Source of the DNA: Corynebacterium kefirresidentii
GTDB taxonomy: Bacteria > Actinomycetota > Actinomycetes > Mycobacteriales > Mycobacteriaceae
Assembly (NCBI GenBank): GCA_002154655.1
Contig: NGUZ01000007.1
Location: 1-64,000, forward strand
DNA: 64,000 nucleotides
Reading direction: 5' to 3'
Shown: positions 8,869 to 18,235 of the stretch, piece by piece
How the letters are laid out: each line of letters starts with the position of its first letter
Position numbering within the stretch: position 1 is the first letter of the stretch
Program-made: the position numbers and the translations under genes
Notes under the pieces: generated by a model
Told to the model about the DNA's origin: nothing
Databases searched by the model: none
The model's input: only the letters and a program-made list of their open reading frames with translations

Positions 8869-10290
8869 TTACCTCCAGTCCATTCCCTGGGACTCTACGA
8901 ACGCGCGGACCTCATCTACCGGTTTGTTGAGCTTGGGATCAAAGGCTAGGTACGCCTTAGTCTCGCGGGCTACTAGGCCGGAAAGGAGGAGCAGCCCAAT
9001 GAGGTTCGGGATGGCGATGAGACCATTGGCCAGATCGGAGAAGATCCAGGCAAGCTCGAGCTCTGAGACGGAACCGACAAAAAGCAGACAGGCAAAGAAC
9101 ATGCGGTAGGGGATGGAAGCCTTGCGGCCGCACAGGGATTCCAGGGAACGCTCGCCATAATAAGCCCAGGCCATGATGGTGGAAAAGGCGAAGAAAATAA
9201 TGGAGAGCGAAACGATGGTGCCGCCCCAGTCGCCGGGGAGCACGCGAGAAAATGCCTCGGCCGTCATGATTCCGGCCTCCTCGCGGCCCATGTCCCAGGT
9301 GCCGCCCACCACAATGACCAAGCCGGTAATGGTGACCACAATGATGGTGTCAATGAAGGTCTGCGTCATGGAGACTAGCCCCTGGCGCGCCGGGTGCGGG
9401 GTTTTGGCGGCCGCCGCGGCGATGGCGGCGGAGCCCATGCCGGACTCATTAGAGAAGATGCCGCGGGCGACGCCGTATTGAATAGCCATCATGATGGTCG
9501 AGCCTACGAACCCGCCGCCGGCAGCCGTGCCGGTGAAGGCATCGCTGAAAATCATGGCAAAGGCGGCGGGAAGCTCTGCGGCATGGGAGAAAATCACGTA
9601 CAGCCCGCCAAGAACATAAACGATGATCATTAAAGGTACGAAGGCCGCGGTAATGCGGCCGATAGCTTGGATGCCGCCGAGGAGAACGGAGCCTACCAAG
9701 ACAAAAAGGATGGCACCGGTGGCCGCCGGGGCGATGCCGAAGGTCGATTCCATATTGGTGGCCACGGCATTGGCTTGCGCAAGGTTGCCGATGCCAAAAG
9801 AGGCGCAGATTGCGAAGATGGCAAAGAAGACAGCTAGCACGGTTCCAAGAGGGCCGGGGATGCCGCGCTTAAGATATTGCTGCGGGCCGCCGGACATCTC
9901 GCCCTTGGAGTCGGTGGTGCGAAAGCGCACACCCAGGTATGCCTCGGTGTATTTGGATGCCATGCCCACTAGGCCCGTAATCCAGATCCATACCAGCGCG
10001 CCGGGGCCACCAATAGACAGCGCGGTGGCCACACCCACGATATTTCCCACGCCTACGGTGGCGGCAAGGGCGGTGGTCAGCGCCTGATAATTGGAAATAT
10101 CTCCTTCGGTGGACTCATCATCAGAGTCTGTGGCAAAGACGTGGCGCGTCGCACGCCCTAGCGTCCGGAACTGGAGGCCACCCAAACGGATTGTCAGCCA
10201 CAGGCCCGTGCCCAACAGGAGTGGAATGAGGATGAATGGTCCCCATACCACGGTGCTGATGGCGGAGAGAATGGAATTAAGCGAGTCCAT
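8869..10290 (-). CDS. Sodium:alanine/glycine symporter (AGCS family), copy 1
   Basis: The 473-residue polytopic protein has the AGCS signatures TTALAATVGVGNIVGVATALSIGGPGA (about residues 70-97), GGPQQYLKRG and NESGMGSAAIAAAAA (about 280-295). Members take up alanine or glycine with Na+ or H+. It is the promoter-proximal gene of the minus-strand group with crcB and is divergent from pgm, with a 133-bp gap. A second, clearly different member lies at 60385-61926. Confidence 0.9.
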   Translation of the reverse strand: MDSLNSILSAISTVVWGPFILIPLLLGTGLWLTIRLGGLQFRTLGRATRHVFATDSDDESTEGDISNYQALTTALAATVGVGNIVGVATALSIGGPGALVWIWITGLVGMASKYTEAYLGVRFRTTDSKGEMSGGPQQYLKRGIPGPLGTVLAVFFAIFAICASFGIGNLAQANAVATNMESTFGIAPAATGAILFVLVGSVLLGGIQAIGRITAAFVPLMIIVYVLGGLYVIFSHAAELPAAFAMIFSDAFTGTAAGGGFVGSTIMMAIQYGVARGIFSNESGMGSAAIAAAAAKTPHPARQGLVSMTQTFIDTIIVVTITGLVIVVGGTWDMGREEAGIMTAEAFSRVLPGDWGGTIVSLSIIFFAFSTIMAWAYYGERSLESLCGRKASIPYRMFFACLLFVGSVSELELAWIFSDLANGLIAIPNLIGLLLLSGLVARETKAYLAFDPKLNKPVDEVRAFVESQGMDWR

Positions 10291-10423
10291 TCTGCAAATC
10301 TAGCGAACTATAGAAATGGAGTAAATTTACCCATACCCCCAGCCGGGGGACTATCCGTCCTGCGCAATCACTGGGGAGAAGGCAAGCTATAGCTATACGG
10401 ACCCCAACCCCAAGGAGTACGCC

Positions 10424-12040
10424 ATGGCCCACGAGCGCGCCGGCACCCTGGCACAACCATCGGACCTCATCGATATCGCGGAACTGATTACCGCCTACTA
10501 CACCCGCACCCCGGACGCGGAGAACCCGGATCAGCAGGTCTCCTTTGGCACCTCTGGGCATCGCGGTTCCGCACTCGACTGCGCTTTCAATGAGGCGCAT
10601 ATCCTGGCGATCACCCAAGCCATTGTGGACTATCGCGCGGAGCAAGGCGTTACCGGGGCAATTTTTATCGGCCGCGATACCCATGCGCTATCCGAGCCCG
10701 CCATGGTCTCCGCCCTCGAGGTGCTGCTGGCCAATGGGCTGGAGGTTCGCGTCGATGATCGTGGCCGCTATACCCCGACCCCGGCGGTATCCCACGCAAT
10801 TTTGACCAATCCCGGTACCGACGGCATTGTGATTACCCCGTCTCATAACCCTCCGCGCGATGGTGGCTTCAAGTACAACCCGCCAACCGGCGGCCCGGCC
10901 GATGCGCAGGCAACCGATTGGATTGCAGGCCGCGCCAACGACTACTTGCGCGCCGGGCTGGAGGGGGTCAAGCGGACCTCGGTTCACGGCGTGCTGGATG
11001 AGCGCTGCATCAAGCATGATTACGTGCACTCTTACGTTTCTGACCTAAAGAATGTGGTGGATATGCAGGCCATCAAGGATTCTGGCTTGCGTATCGGCGC
11101 CGACCCCATGGGAGGTGCCTCGGTGGACTACTGGCAGGCCATTGCGGATTACTACGGGCTGAATATGACCGTGGTCAACCCTGAGGTGGACTCCACCTTC
11201 CGCTTTATGACCTTGGATACGGACGGCAAGATCCGCATGGATTGTTCCTCGCCGGATGCCATGGCCTCGCTTATCGACGCCCGCTCAAGCTTCGACCTTG
11301 CCACCGGCAATGACGCCGATGCGGATCGCCATGGCATTGTCACTCCCGATGCGGGCTTGATGAACCCCAATCATTACCTTGCCGTGGCTATTGAGTACCT
11401 CTTTAGTCACCGTCCGCAGTGGGGGAATGCCGGTGTGGGAAAGACTTTGGTGTCCTCCTCCATGATTGACCGCGTGGTGGAAAGCCTTGACCGGGAGCTG
11501 GTGGAGGTTCCCGTCGGCTTCAAGTGGTTTGTGCCGGGGCTGGTGGATGGCACCATTGGTTTCGGCGGCGAAGAATCGGCCGGTGCTTCCTTCCTACGCT
11601 TCGATGGCTCCGTATGGTCCACCGATAAGGATGGCATTATTATGGATCTGCTCGCCGCGGAGATCACCGCGGTAACGGGCAAGAGCCCGTCCCAGCGCTA
11701 TGCAGAGCTGGCGGAAGAATTCGGTGCCCCAGCCTATGCCCGTACCGACGCCCCAGCCAACCGCGAGCAAAAGGCCATCCTGAAGAAGCTCTCTCCCGAA
11801 AAAGTTAGCGCTACGGAGCTGGCAGGGGAGGAGATCGTGGCCAAATTAACCGAGGCTCCCGGCAACGGTGCCGCCATCGGCGGTCTGAAGGTGTCGACTA
11901 AGAATGCGTGGTTCGCTGCCCGCCCTTCTGGTACGGAAGATAAGTACAAAATCTATGCGGAGTCTTTCCTGGGTGAGGAGCATCTCAGAAAGGTACAAGC
12001 AGAAGCACAGGCAGTTGTTACCCATGTATTAGAGGTTTAA
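10424..12040 (+). CDS. pgm: Phosphoglucomutase (alpha-D-glucose phosphate-specific)
   Basis: This 538-residue phosphohexomutase interconverts glucose 1-phosphate and glucose 6-phosphate, feeding glycogen, trehalose and cell-wall sugar nucleotides. It has an N-terminal TSGHRGS motif (43-49), the phosphoserine loop [11 protein letters not shown] (about residues 138-148), the metal loop DADADRHG, the sugar-binding [10 protein letters not shown] and the phosphate-binding [12 protein letters not shown] near the C-terminus. Its length fits the Pgm class of about 545 residues rather than the shorter phosphomannomutases. The ribosome site AAGGAG precedes ATG. The gene ends 16 bp before a MauE-type gene. 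Confidence 0.95.
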   Translation: MAHERAGTLAQPSDLIDIAELITAYYTRTPDAENPDQQVSFGTSGHRGSALDCAFNEAHILAITQAIVDYRAEQGVTGAIFIGRDTHALSEPAMVSALEVLLANGLEVRVDDRGRYTPTPAVSHAILTNPGTDGIVITPSHNPPRDGGFKYNPPTGGPADAQATDWIAGRANDYLRAGLEGVKRTSVHGVLDERCIKHDYVHSYVSDLKNVVDMQAIKDSGLRIGADPMGGASVDYWQAIADYYGLNMTVVNPEVDSTFRFMTLDTDGKIRMDCSSPDAMASLIDARSSFDLATGNDADADRHGIVTPDAGLMNPNHYLAVAIEYLFSHRPQWGNAGVGKTLVSSSMIDRVVESLDRELVEVPVGFKWFVPGLVDGTIGFGGEESAGASFLRFDGSVWSTDKDGIIMDLLAAEITAVTGKSPSQRYAELAEEFGAPAYARTDAPANREQKAILKKLSPEKVSATELAGEEIVAKLTEAPGNGAAIGGLKVSTKNAWFAARPSGTEDKYKIYAESFLGEEHLRKVQAEAQAVVTHVLEV

Positions 12041-12056
12041 CGCTAAACTCATCCTC

Positions 12057-12521
12057 GTGAGTAGCAAGAATAAAGGGAAGCTGGTGCTCGATATCATCAG
12101 CTTCATCGCCCGCTTTGGCATGGCCTGGGTGTGGATTGAGGCCGGCGTGCACAAACTCGGCAAAACTCTAGACATGACCCAGGCCATCAAAGGCTATGAC
12201 ATTTTTACGCCTGATTGGGCTCTTTATCTGGCAACGGTCATTGGTCCATTAGAAGTTATCGGTGGCGTGCTCTTGCTTCTCGGGCTGTTTTTGCGGAGGT
12301 CCTCCATCGTGGCAACCATCGTGTTGCTGCTGTTTATGGTGGGCATCGCGCAGGCCTGGGCCCGCGGTCTAGATATTGACTGCGGCTGCTTTGGCTATGA
12401 CGCCCAAAATCCTGACCGCGGAATGGATTATGCGAAGACGCTGTTGCGCGATGCCGCGTATCTATTCCTCACTGTTTGGACTATTAAACGCCCTTTCACC
12501 AAGTTTGCTCTTCACCCCTAA
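12057..12521 (+). CDS. MauE/DoxX-family membrane protein
   Basis: The 154-residue protein has four predicted helices and a DIDCGCFGYD motif at residues 107-116 (Cys109 and Cys111), the cysteine pair typical of MauE-type DoxX proteins. MauE relatives are thought to supply or accept electrons for periplasmic disulfide enzymes. The next gene is a membrane-anchored DsbA-like protein, which supports a shared thiol-redox job. The start is a GTG, 16 bp after pgm; no ATG lies nearby. Confidence 0.85.
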   Translation: MSSKNKGKLVLDIISFIARFGMAWVWIEAGVHKLGKTLDMTQAIKGYDIFTPDWALYLATVIGPLEVIGGVLLLLGLFLRRSSIVATIVLLLFMVGIAQAWARGLDIDCGCFGYDAQNPDRGMDYAKTLLRDAAYLFLTVWTIKRPFTKFALHP

Positions 12522-12575
12522 TGGGAGGGCAAGGTAGGCTGTATTGGTCCGAAAATTTTCAAAGGCAAGGTTCAA

Positions 12576-13307
12576 ATGAGCAAAGTAACTGACCCGAACG
12601 ATAAGGGTGGCAACGGTTTTATCTGGGGAGTCGGTGTACTTCTCGTCATCATTGCCGTTGTTATTGGCTATATCGTGTGGAACGGTAAGCAATCTGATGA
12701 TGGCGTCGAAGACGTCAATATGACTATGGAGTTCAATGATGGTGCTATCACGTTGAAGGGCGAGAGCGCTACGGACGATACCCCTAAGGTAGATCTGTAC
12801 GAAGATTACTCTTGCCCGCACTGTGCTGAATTGGCTCAGGCTACCGACGGTGACATGAAGAAGGCTATTGAAGAGGGCAAGCTGATCGTTCATGTGCGCA
12901 CCCTCAACTTCCTGGATGGCAAGGATATTGAAGGCCAGGAAGGCTACTCCACAAAGGCGGCAGCCGCTATGTCGGAGTTGGCAAAGTCCGGCGACATCAA
13001 AACCTATTGGAATTTGCGTGACTTCCTCATGCAAAACCAGCAAAGTGTTGCTAATAAGTGGGGCATCGAAGACATTGCTAACCAAGCCAAGGAGCTTGGC
13101 GCCGAAGATGATGTTGTTGAGTCCATGAAGGACGTAGACATCAAGCAGGGCAATAAGGTGGCGAAGACCAACTACGACAAGCTGGATAAAGAAACCGGCT
13201 CTGTCTCCTCGCCGCGTATTGTTCAAAATGGCAAGGATGTTCCATCCGAAAAGGACCAAAAGGCCGGCAAGAACCTGGGCGATTGGGTAGAAATCGTCAC
13301 TCAGTAG
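12576..13307 (+). CDS. Membrane-anchored DsbA-family thiol:disulfide oxidoreductase
   Basis: The 243-residue protein has a short cytoplasmic tail, one transmembrane helix (about residues 14-34) and an extracytoplasmic thioredoxin-like DsbA domain. The active site is CPHC (Cys80, Cys83), followed by a helical insertion and a late SSPRIVQNGK loop that should hold the cis-proline. It probably forms or rearranges disulfides in exported proteins. It lies 54 bp after the MauE-like gene, which may be its redox partner. A tRNA-Ala gene follows. Confidence 0.88.
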   Translation: MSKVTDPNDKGGNGFIWGVGVLLVIIAVVIGYIVWNGKQSDDGVEDVNMTMEFNDGAITLKGESATDDTPKVDLYEDYSCPHCAELAQATDGDMKKAIEEGKLIVHVRTLNFLDGKDIEGQEGYSTKAAAAMSELAKSGDIKTYWNLRDFLMQNQQSVANKWGIEDIANQAKELGAEDDVVESMKDVDIKQGNKVAKTNYDKLDKETGSVSSPRIVQNGKDVPSEKDQKAGKNLGDWVEIVTQ

Positions 13308-13383
13308 CAGGCGATTTGGAGAGTTAAATACCCTCCATGTATATTTAAGCGAGTTGCAGCCCACAGGGTTGCACCTCGTTTGA

Positions 13384-13456
13384 GGGGCTATGGCGCAGCT
13401 GGTAGCGCACCACACTGGCAGTGTGGGGGTCACGGGTTCGAATCCCGTTAGCTCCA
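13384..13456 (+). tRNA. tRNA-Ala (GGC)
   Basis: A complete cloverleaf is present. The acceptor GGGGCTA pairs with TAGCTCC, the anticodon stem CCACA/TGTGG encloses loop CTGGCAG (anticodon GGC), and the T-arm is ACGGG/CCCGT. The discriminator is A and a full CCA is not encoded. Confidence 0.95.
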
Positions 13457-13464
13457 CAATATAA

Positions 13465-13495
13465 GGGAGAGGAACATTAGTTCCTCTCCCTTTTT
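13465..13495 (+). terminator. Rho-independent terminator after tRNA-Ala
   Basis: A perfect 10-bp stem (GGGAGAGGAA with TTCCTCTCCC, loop CATTAG) is followed by five T residues. Confidence 0.9.
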
Positions 13496-13510
13496 GTTTG
13501 TCTTGGGTGC

Positions 13511-14419
13511 CTATAGTTTTGCTAAGTCCTCATCAAGCATGCACTGGTCGATAGCAATGCCTACGGCGGCGCCGCTACCCATCGCCTGGGAGACCTGATC
13601 CGGCGAGCTGACTACATTGCCGGCTGCCCATAGGCGCGATATTGAGGTTTGGCCACGTTCTGCTCTGACCCAGCCATTGGCCGATTCGCAACCAGCGTCC
13701 CGTAGCAGTGCATCGTTGGGCAGAAAATCGGGCCCAGTAAAGCATGCTTCGTAGATGCTTACTCCATCGGCGCTATGTATTTCTACGCTGGTAGGTGATG
13801 CCTGATCCGGTTGGACTTGTGTCACTTTTGCATCGTTTATCTCTACGCCCAATCCGGCGAGCTGAGTGAGGTCAAGATCGGTGAGCTCAAGGCCGTTGGA
13901 GTAGAAGGTCAGAGCACTCGTCCACTTGGAAAGCAGTTTGCTAATGCGGATAGTAAAAGGCGGATTCGCGCCGCCAATGAGCGCAACCTTCTTCCCTTTG
14001 ACTTCATGGCCGTGGCAATAAGGGCAGTGAAAGATGCGCGTTCCCCATAAATCACTAAGACCAGGGACCTCAGGGAGCTTGTCTGTGAGACCAGTAGCAA
14101 CGAGGACATGGCGGGATTCTAAAAGCGTGCCATCGGTGAGTCTCACTTGCCACGGGGCTTGCTCGGAAGGCCGGGAGAGGCTTTCCACCGTGGCGTGGGA
14201 AATATTTCCACCAAATTTCTGCAATTCCGCGTGGCCGCGTTCGAGAAGCTCGGTGGGAGCCACGCCATCGAGACCGAGGATGCCGTGGGAATGTTCGCTG
14301 AAGCGATTGCGGGGAGTGCCGGAATCGATTAACTGAACATTCCGGTTAGCGCGGGCCAAAGTGATGGCAGCGGCGGTGCCGGCAAAACCTCCGCCGATGA
14401 TGATGACGTCTGATTGCAT
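13511..14419 (-). CDS. Thioredoxin-reductase-like FAD/NAD(P) oxidoreductase
   Basis: This 302-residue protein is the size of a low-molecular-weight thioredoxin reductase. It has the FAD-binding GGGFAGTAAA (9-18), a central redox CPYC (Cys132, Cys135) in place of the usual CATC, a second nucleotide loop (ALIGGANPP, 146-154) and an AAGNV motif near the C-terminus. The second loop departs from the GxGxxG fingerprint of true NADPH-dependent TrxB, so the reductant and partner are uncertain. AAGGA sits 6 bases before the ATG. Its neighbours include a DsbA-like protein, but it lies on the opposite strand beyond a terminator. Confidence 0.85.
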   Translation of the reverse strand: MQSDVIIIGGGFAGTAAAITLARANRNVQLIDSGTPRNRFSEHSHGILGLDGVAPTELLERGHAELQKFGGNISHATVESLSRPSEQAPWQVRLTDGTLLESRHVLVATGLTDKLPEVPGLSDLWGTRIFHCPYCHGHEVKGKKVALIGGANPPFTIRISKLLSKWTSALTFYSNGLELTDLDLTQLAGLGVEINDAKVTQVQPDQASPTSVEIHSADGVSIYEACFTGPDFLPNDALLRDAGCESANGWVRAERGQTSISRLWAAGNVVSSPDQVSQAMGSGAAVGIAIDQCMLDEDLAKL

Positions 14420-14497
14420 TGCTCATCCTTTATGGGAAGTGGGTAGCATGGTTCGCAGCCGAGTATATGCAGTCAACGTCGAAGGGGCCCGCGCGTC

Positions 14498-14872
14498 ATG
14501 ACTTACGAATCCACGGGGTTCTTTACACGCGATGCGCTCTACGGGGCGTCTCCTGCGCAGGCAGTGGGCAGGTTCTTTATTCGATACTTCAACTTCCTGG
14601 GCCGAGCGTCTGTGAGTGAGTTCTGGTGGGTATTTGGCTTTCTAGTGTTGATTTCAGTGCCCATTAACGCCATCGATCAGCATTATGGCGTGAATATCAA
14701 GCCTGTTGTAAAAGGATTTCTTGCTATGCCGGTCGTTTCCTTAATTTTCCGGCGGTTGCACGATTCTGGGAGAACGGGGTTCTTATGCTTGATCGGGTTT
14801 ATCCCCGTGTTCGGTGAGCTAGCGCTTCTATTCATGATGTGTTTGCCCACGCGGGAGCGCGGAGCGCTTTAA
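14498..14872 (+). CDS. DUF805 membrane protein
   Basis: The 124-residue protein contains the DUF805 signature: LGRASVSEFWWVFGF (aromatic-rich first helix) and FRRLHDSGRTGFLCLI (RRLHDxGRSG motif). Three to four helices are predicted. The function of the family is unknown. It lies 29 bp upstream of a kinase-like gene on the same strand. Confidence 0.85.
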   Translation: MTYESTGFFTRDALYGASPAQAVGRFFIRYFNFLGRASVSEFWWVFGFLVLISVPINAIDQHYGVNIKPVVKGFLAMPVVSLIFRRLHDSGRTGFLCLIGFIPVFGELALLFMMCLPTRERGAL

Positions 14873-14901
14873 AATTTCCTTGCCGGATTAGGCTGGGCGC
14901 C

Positions 14902-15627
14902 ATGCAGACTTTTTCAAAGCGAGTACGCGACACAGATCAAGCTGGCGCCGAGGCGGCAGGATTGCGGTGGCTTGGGGAAGCTACCGACGCGGTGGTCAAC
15001 GTAGTAAGCGCCGACGGGCTAGAGATCGTTACCGAGCGCGTGGACGAGGTCATGCCCACGCCGGAGGCGGCTCGGAAGTTTGGTGCGGAGTTGGCTCGCA
15101 TGCACCGCGCAGGAGCCGAAGCGTTTGGCGCACCTCCTGCCGGATGGGAGGGAAAGAACTTCATCGGCAGCATCGAGCAAGACTGCATCCCGACGGATAA
15201 CTGGGGTGAGTTCTACGTCGAGCAGCGCGTGCTGCCGTTTGCGGAACTGGCTGGGATTAGTTCGGCGCAGTTGGATTTGGTAAGGCGAGCTTGCGATGCC
15301 ATCGCCGCGCGCAGTTGGGATGTGGCGCCGGCTCGCATCCACGGAGACCTGTGGGCGGGAAACCTGCTCTTTGGTTCCGATGGCGGCATCATGATTGACC
15401 CCGCTGCCCACGGCGGGCATCCGCATACGGATTTGGGAATGCTGGCCCTTTTCGGGGCACCATACCTAGAAGAAATTTTCCAGGGCTATGGTGCGCCGAA
15501 GGATATCGAGAAGTGGATTCCTATGCATCAGCTGCATCCACTAGCGGTGCATGCGCTTACGCACGGCGCTAGCTATAACCGGCCGCTGGAGCGTGCGGCT
15601 GCCGCAACCTTGGAGGCACTGGCCTAA
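14902..15627 (+). CDS. Fructosamine/ketosamine kinase family protein
   Basis: This 241-residue aminoglycoside-phosphotransferase-like fold has the catalytic loop [10 protein letters not shown] (His-Gly-Asp), the metal DFG-equivalent IDPAAHGG, an ELARMH helix and a final GASYNRPL helix region. Bacterial relatives phosphorylate protein-bound or free ketosamines for deglycation. The ATG at 14902 is preferred because the upstream part of the reading frame overlaps DUF805 and does not resemble the family. Its 3' end overlaps the convergent nadE by 4 bp. Confidence 0.85.
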   Translation: MQTFSKRVRDTDQAGAEAAGLRWLGEATDAVVNVVSADGLEIVTERVDEVMPTPEAARKFGAELARMHRAGAEAFGAPPAGWEGKNFIGSIEQDCIPTDNWGEFYVEQRVLPFAELAGISSAQLDLVRRACDAIAARSWDVAPARIHGDLWAGNLLFGSDGGIMIDPAAHGGHPHTDLGMLALFGAPYLEEIFQGYGAPKDIEKWIPMHQLHPLAVHALTHGASYNRPLERAAAATLEALA

Positions 15628-16445
15628 AGGTTTGGCCCCTGCGGCATGATGCGTTTATGAGCGCCGCGGCGCCATAAGGTTTCGATGCGTTCGCGGGCGG
15701 CGTCGGGAACCGCCTTGCCCTCCAGGTAGTCATCGATGTGGGCGTAGGTGATGCCGAGGGCTTCTTCGTCGGGAAGCTGGGGCTTATCGTCTTCCAAGTC
15801 CGCGGTGGGGACCTTCTCCCAGGTAGAGCGCGGGGCGCCGAGGTGCTCTAGGAGGGCGGCGCCCTGGCGTTTATTGAGTCCGGCCAAGGGGAGGAGGTCT
15901 GCCGCGCCATCGCCCCACTTAGTGAAGAAAGCGGTGACGTTTTCCGCCGCATGATCGGTGCCGATGACGAGGGCGCCGACCTCGCCGGCGATGGCGTACT
16001 GGGCGGTCATGCGCAGGCGGGCCTTAGTATTGCCGCGGTTGAAATCGGTGACGTCGGCAAGCTGCATAGCATCCGCCACCTGCTCGTCGAGGGCCAGGGT
16101 GGCCGGCTTGATATTGACGGTGGGGCGGTGATCGGGCTGGATAAAATCCAGGGCAATTTGGGCATCGTCCTCATCGGCCTGCACGCCGTGAGGCAGGCGC
16201 ACGGCCCAAAACTCCGCGCCGTCGACGCGGTCCACCGCCAATTGCGCGAGCTTTCCCGCCAAGGTGGAATCCTGGCCGCCAGAGATACCCAGCACGTAGC
16301 CTTTAGCGCCGGTGGTGCGCAGGTAGTCAACCAAGAAATCCACGCGCCGCTGGACTTCGGCTTCTGGATCGATAAAGGGGCGCACACCCAGGGCTTTTAT
16401 GATGGTTTGCTGCAGGTTTTCGGCATCGTTCGACATGACGTTCAT
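15624..16445 (-). CDS. nadE: NH3-dependent NAD+ synthetase
   Basis: The 273-residue enzyme performs the last step of NAD synthesis, amidating deamido-NAD with ammonia. It has the P-loop [54 protein letters not shown] and LNKRQG, all characteristic of single-domain NadE. The glutaminase domain of two-domain enzymes is absent, so free ammonia is the donor. I chose the ATG at 16445 because AGGCGG lies 5 bases upstream; ATG 16436 or TTG 16463 are alternatives. It is divergent from the sugar porter with only 27 bp between them. Another NAD gene, pncB, lies at 30256-31602. Confidence 0.95.
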   Translation of the reverse strand: MNVMSNDAENLQQTIIKALGVRPFIDPEAEVQRRVDFLVDYLRTTGAKGYVLGISGGQDSTLAGKLAQLAVDRVDGAEFWAVRLPHGVQADEDDAQIALDFIQPDHRPTVNIKPATLALDEQVADAMQLADVTDFNRGNTKARLRMTAQYAIAGEVGALVIGTDHAAENVTAFFTKWGDGAADLLPLAGLNKRQGAALLEHLGAPRSTWEKVPTADLEDDKPQLPDEEALGITYAHIDDYLEGKAVPDAARERIETLWRRGAHKRIMPQGPNL

Positions 16446-16472
16446 GGTAGCCGCCTGACACAATATTGTGCT

Positions 16473-17828
16473 GTGAATAAGGAAGTTTATGTCAAGGTAG
16501 TAGCTGGCATAGCGGCCCTAGGCGGGCTGCTTTTTGGATACGACACCGGAGTGATGTCCGGTGCCTTGCTTTTTATTAGCCCCGCATTCGACATGAGCGC
16601 GCACCAAGAGGGCTGGGTGACCTCGATGCTGCTCGTGGGGGCTGCAGTAGGGGCGCTGACGGCCGGGCGCATCGCCGATAGGTATGGGCGCCGCTTCACG
16701 CTGATTGCAGGCGGCATTATTTTCGTGTTGGGTTCCATCTGGTGTGCGCTTTCCGGCTCGGTGGGAATGCTGGCAACGGCGCGCACCTTTTTGGGCTTTG
16801 CCGTGGGTGCAGTCTCCATCGTGTCCCCCATGTACATCGCGGAGATCGTGCCTGCCAAGGTGCGCGGGCGCATGGTTTCGCTCAATACCCTCGCGATTGT
16901 GGTGGGGCAGTTGATGGCCTACCTGGTCAACTCCGCGCTGGCCTCTACTGGCAGCTGGGAGTGGATGCTGGGCTTGGCCGCCGTGCCAGGACTAGCGTTG
17001 GCGCTCGGAATGGTGTTTCTGCCAGAGACGCCGGTATGGCTAGCGACGAACGACAAGATGGCTCGTGCCCAAGAAATTGCCGGGCGCGCCGGAATGGATA
17101 TTTCGGAGCTGACTTCGCAGGAGACCGCGCGCAAGTCCAGCGGGTCTGAGTGGAAGGCGCTTGCCGCCAACCGGTGGATGCAGATTACGGTGCTGCTGGC
17201 CATGCTGATGGGGCTCACACAGCAGATTACCGGTGTCAACGCCATTGTGTACTTCGCACCGACCATGATGAATCAGGTGGGGATTTCTACGGCCAATTCG
17301 GTCTACACGTCCATCGTTATCGGCACGGTATCTGTGCTCGCCTGCTGGGTTGGCCTAAAGGTAGTAGACCGCATTGGGCGCAAGCGCCTATTGCTTATCG
17401 GCCTGACCGGCAACGTGGTCTCGCTATTCATTCTTTCCTTCGCCTATTCCCACGCCCGGGATTCCACCGCTATGGCCATGGTGTCTTTGGTATTTATGGC
17501 GCTGTTTATTGCTTTCCAACAGGCGGCGGTCTCACCCACGACGTGGCTGCTTATCTCCGAGCTAGTACCGCTGCAGGTACGTGGTCTAGGCATGGGCATT
17601 GCGGGGCTATCGTTGTGGGCCACCAACTGGGCCGTGGCGCAGTACTTCTTGCCGCTAGTGGAGTGGCTGACTGGCCCGGTGGCGTTTATGGTCTTTGGAG
17701 TCTTTGGTCTCATCGCCATTGCCTATACCCGCATTTTGGTTCCAGAGACAATGGGACGTAGCCTGGATGAGGTAGGCGAGGAGATGAAGTCGCGCTACGA
17801 GCGCGAGTCCGCAGTCGTCAAGCCTTAG
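16473..17828 (+). CDS. Sugar porter (major facilitator superfamily)
   Basis: This 451-residue, twelve-helix transporter has the sugar-porter signatures [16 protein letters not shown] near the N-terminus, RIADRYGRR (loop 2-3), [27 protein letters not shown] (helix 7), [12 protein letters not shown] and [11 protein letters not shown] at the C-terminus. It probably moves a monosaccharide, polyol or inositol by proton symport. The GTG at 16473 is the only sensible start, because the longer open frame upstream is antisense to nadE. No Shine-Dalgarno is visible, so the mRNA may be leaderless. Confidence 0.92.
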   Translation: MNKEVYVKVVAGIAALGGLLFGYDTGVMSGALLFISPAFDMSAHQEGWVTSMLLVGAAVGALTAGRIADRYGRRFTLIAGGIIFVLGSIWCALSGSVGMLATARTFLGFAVGAVSIVSPMYIAEIVPAKVRGRMVSLNTLAIVVGQLMAYLVNSALASTGSWEWMLGLAAVPGLALALGMVFLPETPVWLATNDKMARAQEIAGRAGMDISELTSQETARKSSGSEWKALAANRWMQITVLLAMLMGLTQQITGVNAIVYFAPTMMNQVGISTANSVYTSIVIGTVSVLACWVGLKVVDRIGRKRLLLIGLTGNVVSLFILSFAYSHARDSTAMAMVSLVFMALFIAFQQAAVSPTTWLLISELVPLQVRGLGMGIAGLSLWATNWAVAQYFLPLVEWLTGPVAFMVFGVFGLIAIAYTRILVPETMGRSLDEVGEEMKSRYERESAVVKP

Positions 17829-17851
17829 TGTTTTGGTATTGACGGCCGTGT

Positions 17852-17869
17852 GAGGTAAAATTTTTCCTC
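17852..17869. promoter_or_regulatory. A/T-rich palindrome upstream of rpmJ
   Basis: An 18-bp near-perfect palindrome (arms GAGG and CCTC around an A/T core, with one mismatched pair) lies about 80 bp upstream of rpmJ. It could be a repressor site such as Zur's, but this is not established. Confidence 0.25.
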
Positions 17870-17948
17870 GTGTCATGGCTGGGGATTCCCAGTCCGTGCT
17901 TTACTTATTCAACCGCATGTAGATTGCGCATAACGAAAGGAGCGCCCG

Positions 17949-18071
17949 ATGAAGGTCCGTAAGTCCCTTCGGTCGCTGAAGAAGAAGCCGGGCGCCCAGG
18001 TTATTCGCCGCCACGGTAAGGTCTTCGTGATCAACAAGAAGGATCCCCGTTTCAAGGCTCGTCAGGGCTAA
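17949..18071 (+). CDS. rpmJ: 50S ribosomal protein L36, zinc-free type
   Basis: This 40-residue protein begins [15 protein letters not shown] and ends with DPRFKARQG. This matches the L36 variant that lacks the CxxC...C...H zinc ribbon; no cysteine is present. The ATG follows a strong AAAGGAG site and a hairpin terminator follows the stop. In C. glutamicum the same variant lies next to the nrd genes, as here. Confidence 0.95.
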   Translation: MKVRKSLRSLKKKPGAQVIRRHGKVFVINKKDPRFKARQG

Positions 18072-18086
18072 TTGATTCGCGATTCC

Positions 18087-18127
18087 ATCCGCTCCCTCCG
18101 GCTATCCGGAGTGGGGCGGATTTTTTT
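18087..18127 (+). terminator. Rho-independent terminator after rpmJ
   Basis: An interrupted stem (outer ATCCGC-TCC with GGGGCGGAT, inner CTCCGG with CCGGAG) is followed by seven T residues. Confidence 0.88.
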
Positions 18128-18194
18128 ATGGGTGAATTATGGCACAAGGGATAATTTTCTCCAGGGCCACGGGGAATAAAGAGACATGTATGAA

Positions 18195-18200
18195 TATAAT
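18195..18200 (+). promoter_or_regulatory. -10 element of the lipase gene
   Basis: A perfect TATAAT lies 35 bp before the ATG. The -35 region is weak. AAAGAAG precedes the ATG as ribosome site. Confidence 0.5.
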
Positions 18201-18235
18201 CAAATCGCCGTTATGTGTCGTGAGAAAGAAGAATA

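Noticed and set aside
10291..10423. Possible fluoride riboswitch before the symporter-crcB group
   Set aside because: I could not find the conserved fluoride aptamer pattern by eye.
15951..16472. Extended N-terminus of the sugar porter frame
   Set aside because: These 174 codons are antisense to nadE and lack any sugar-porter feature. The family start matches GTG 16473.
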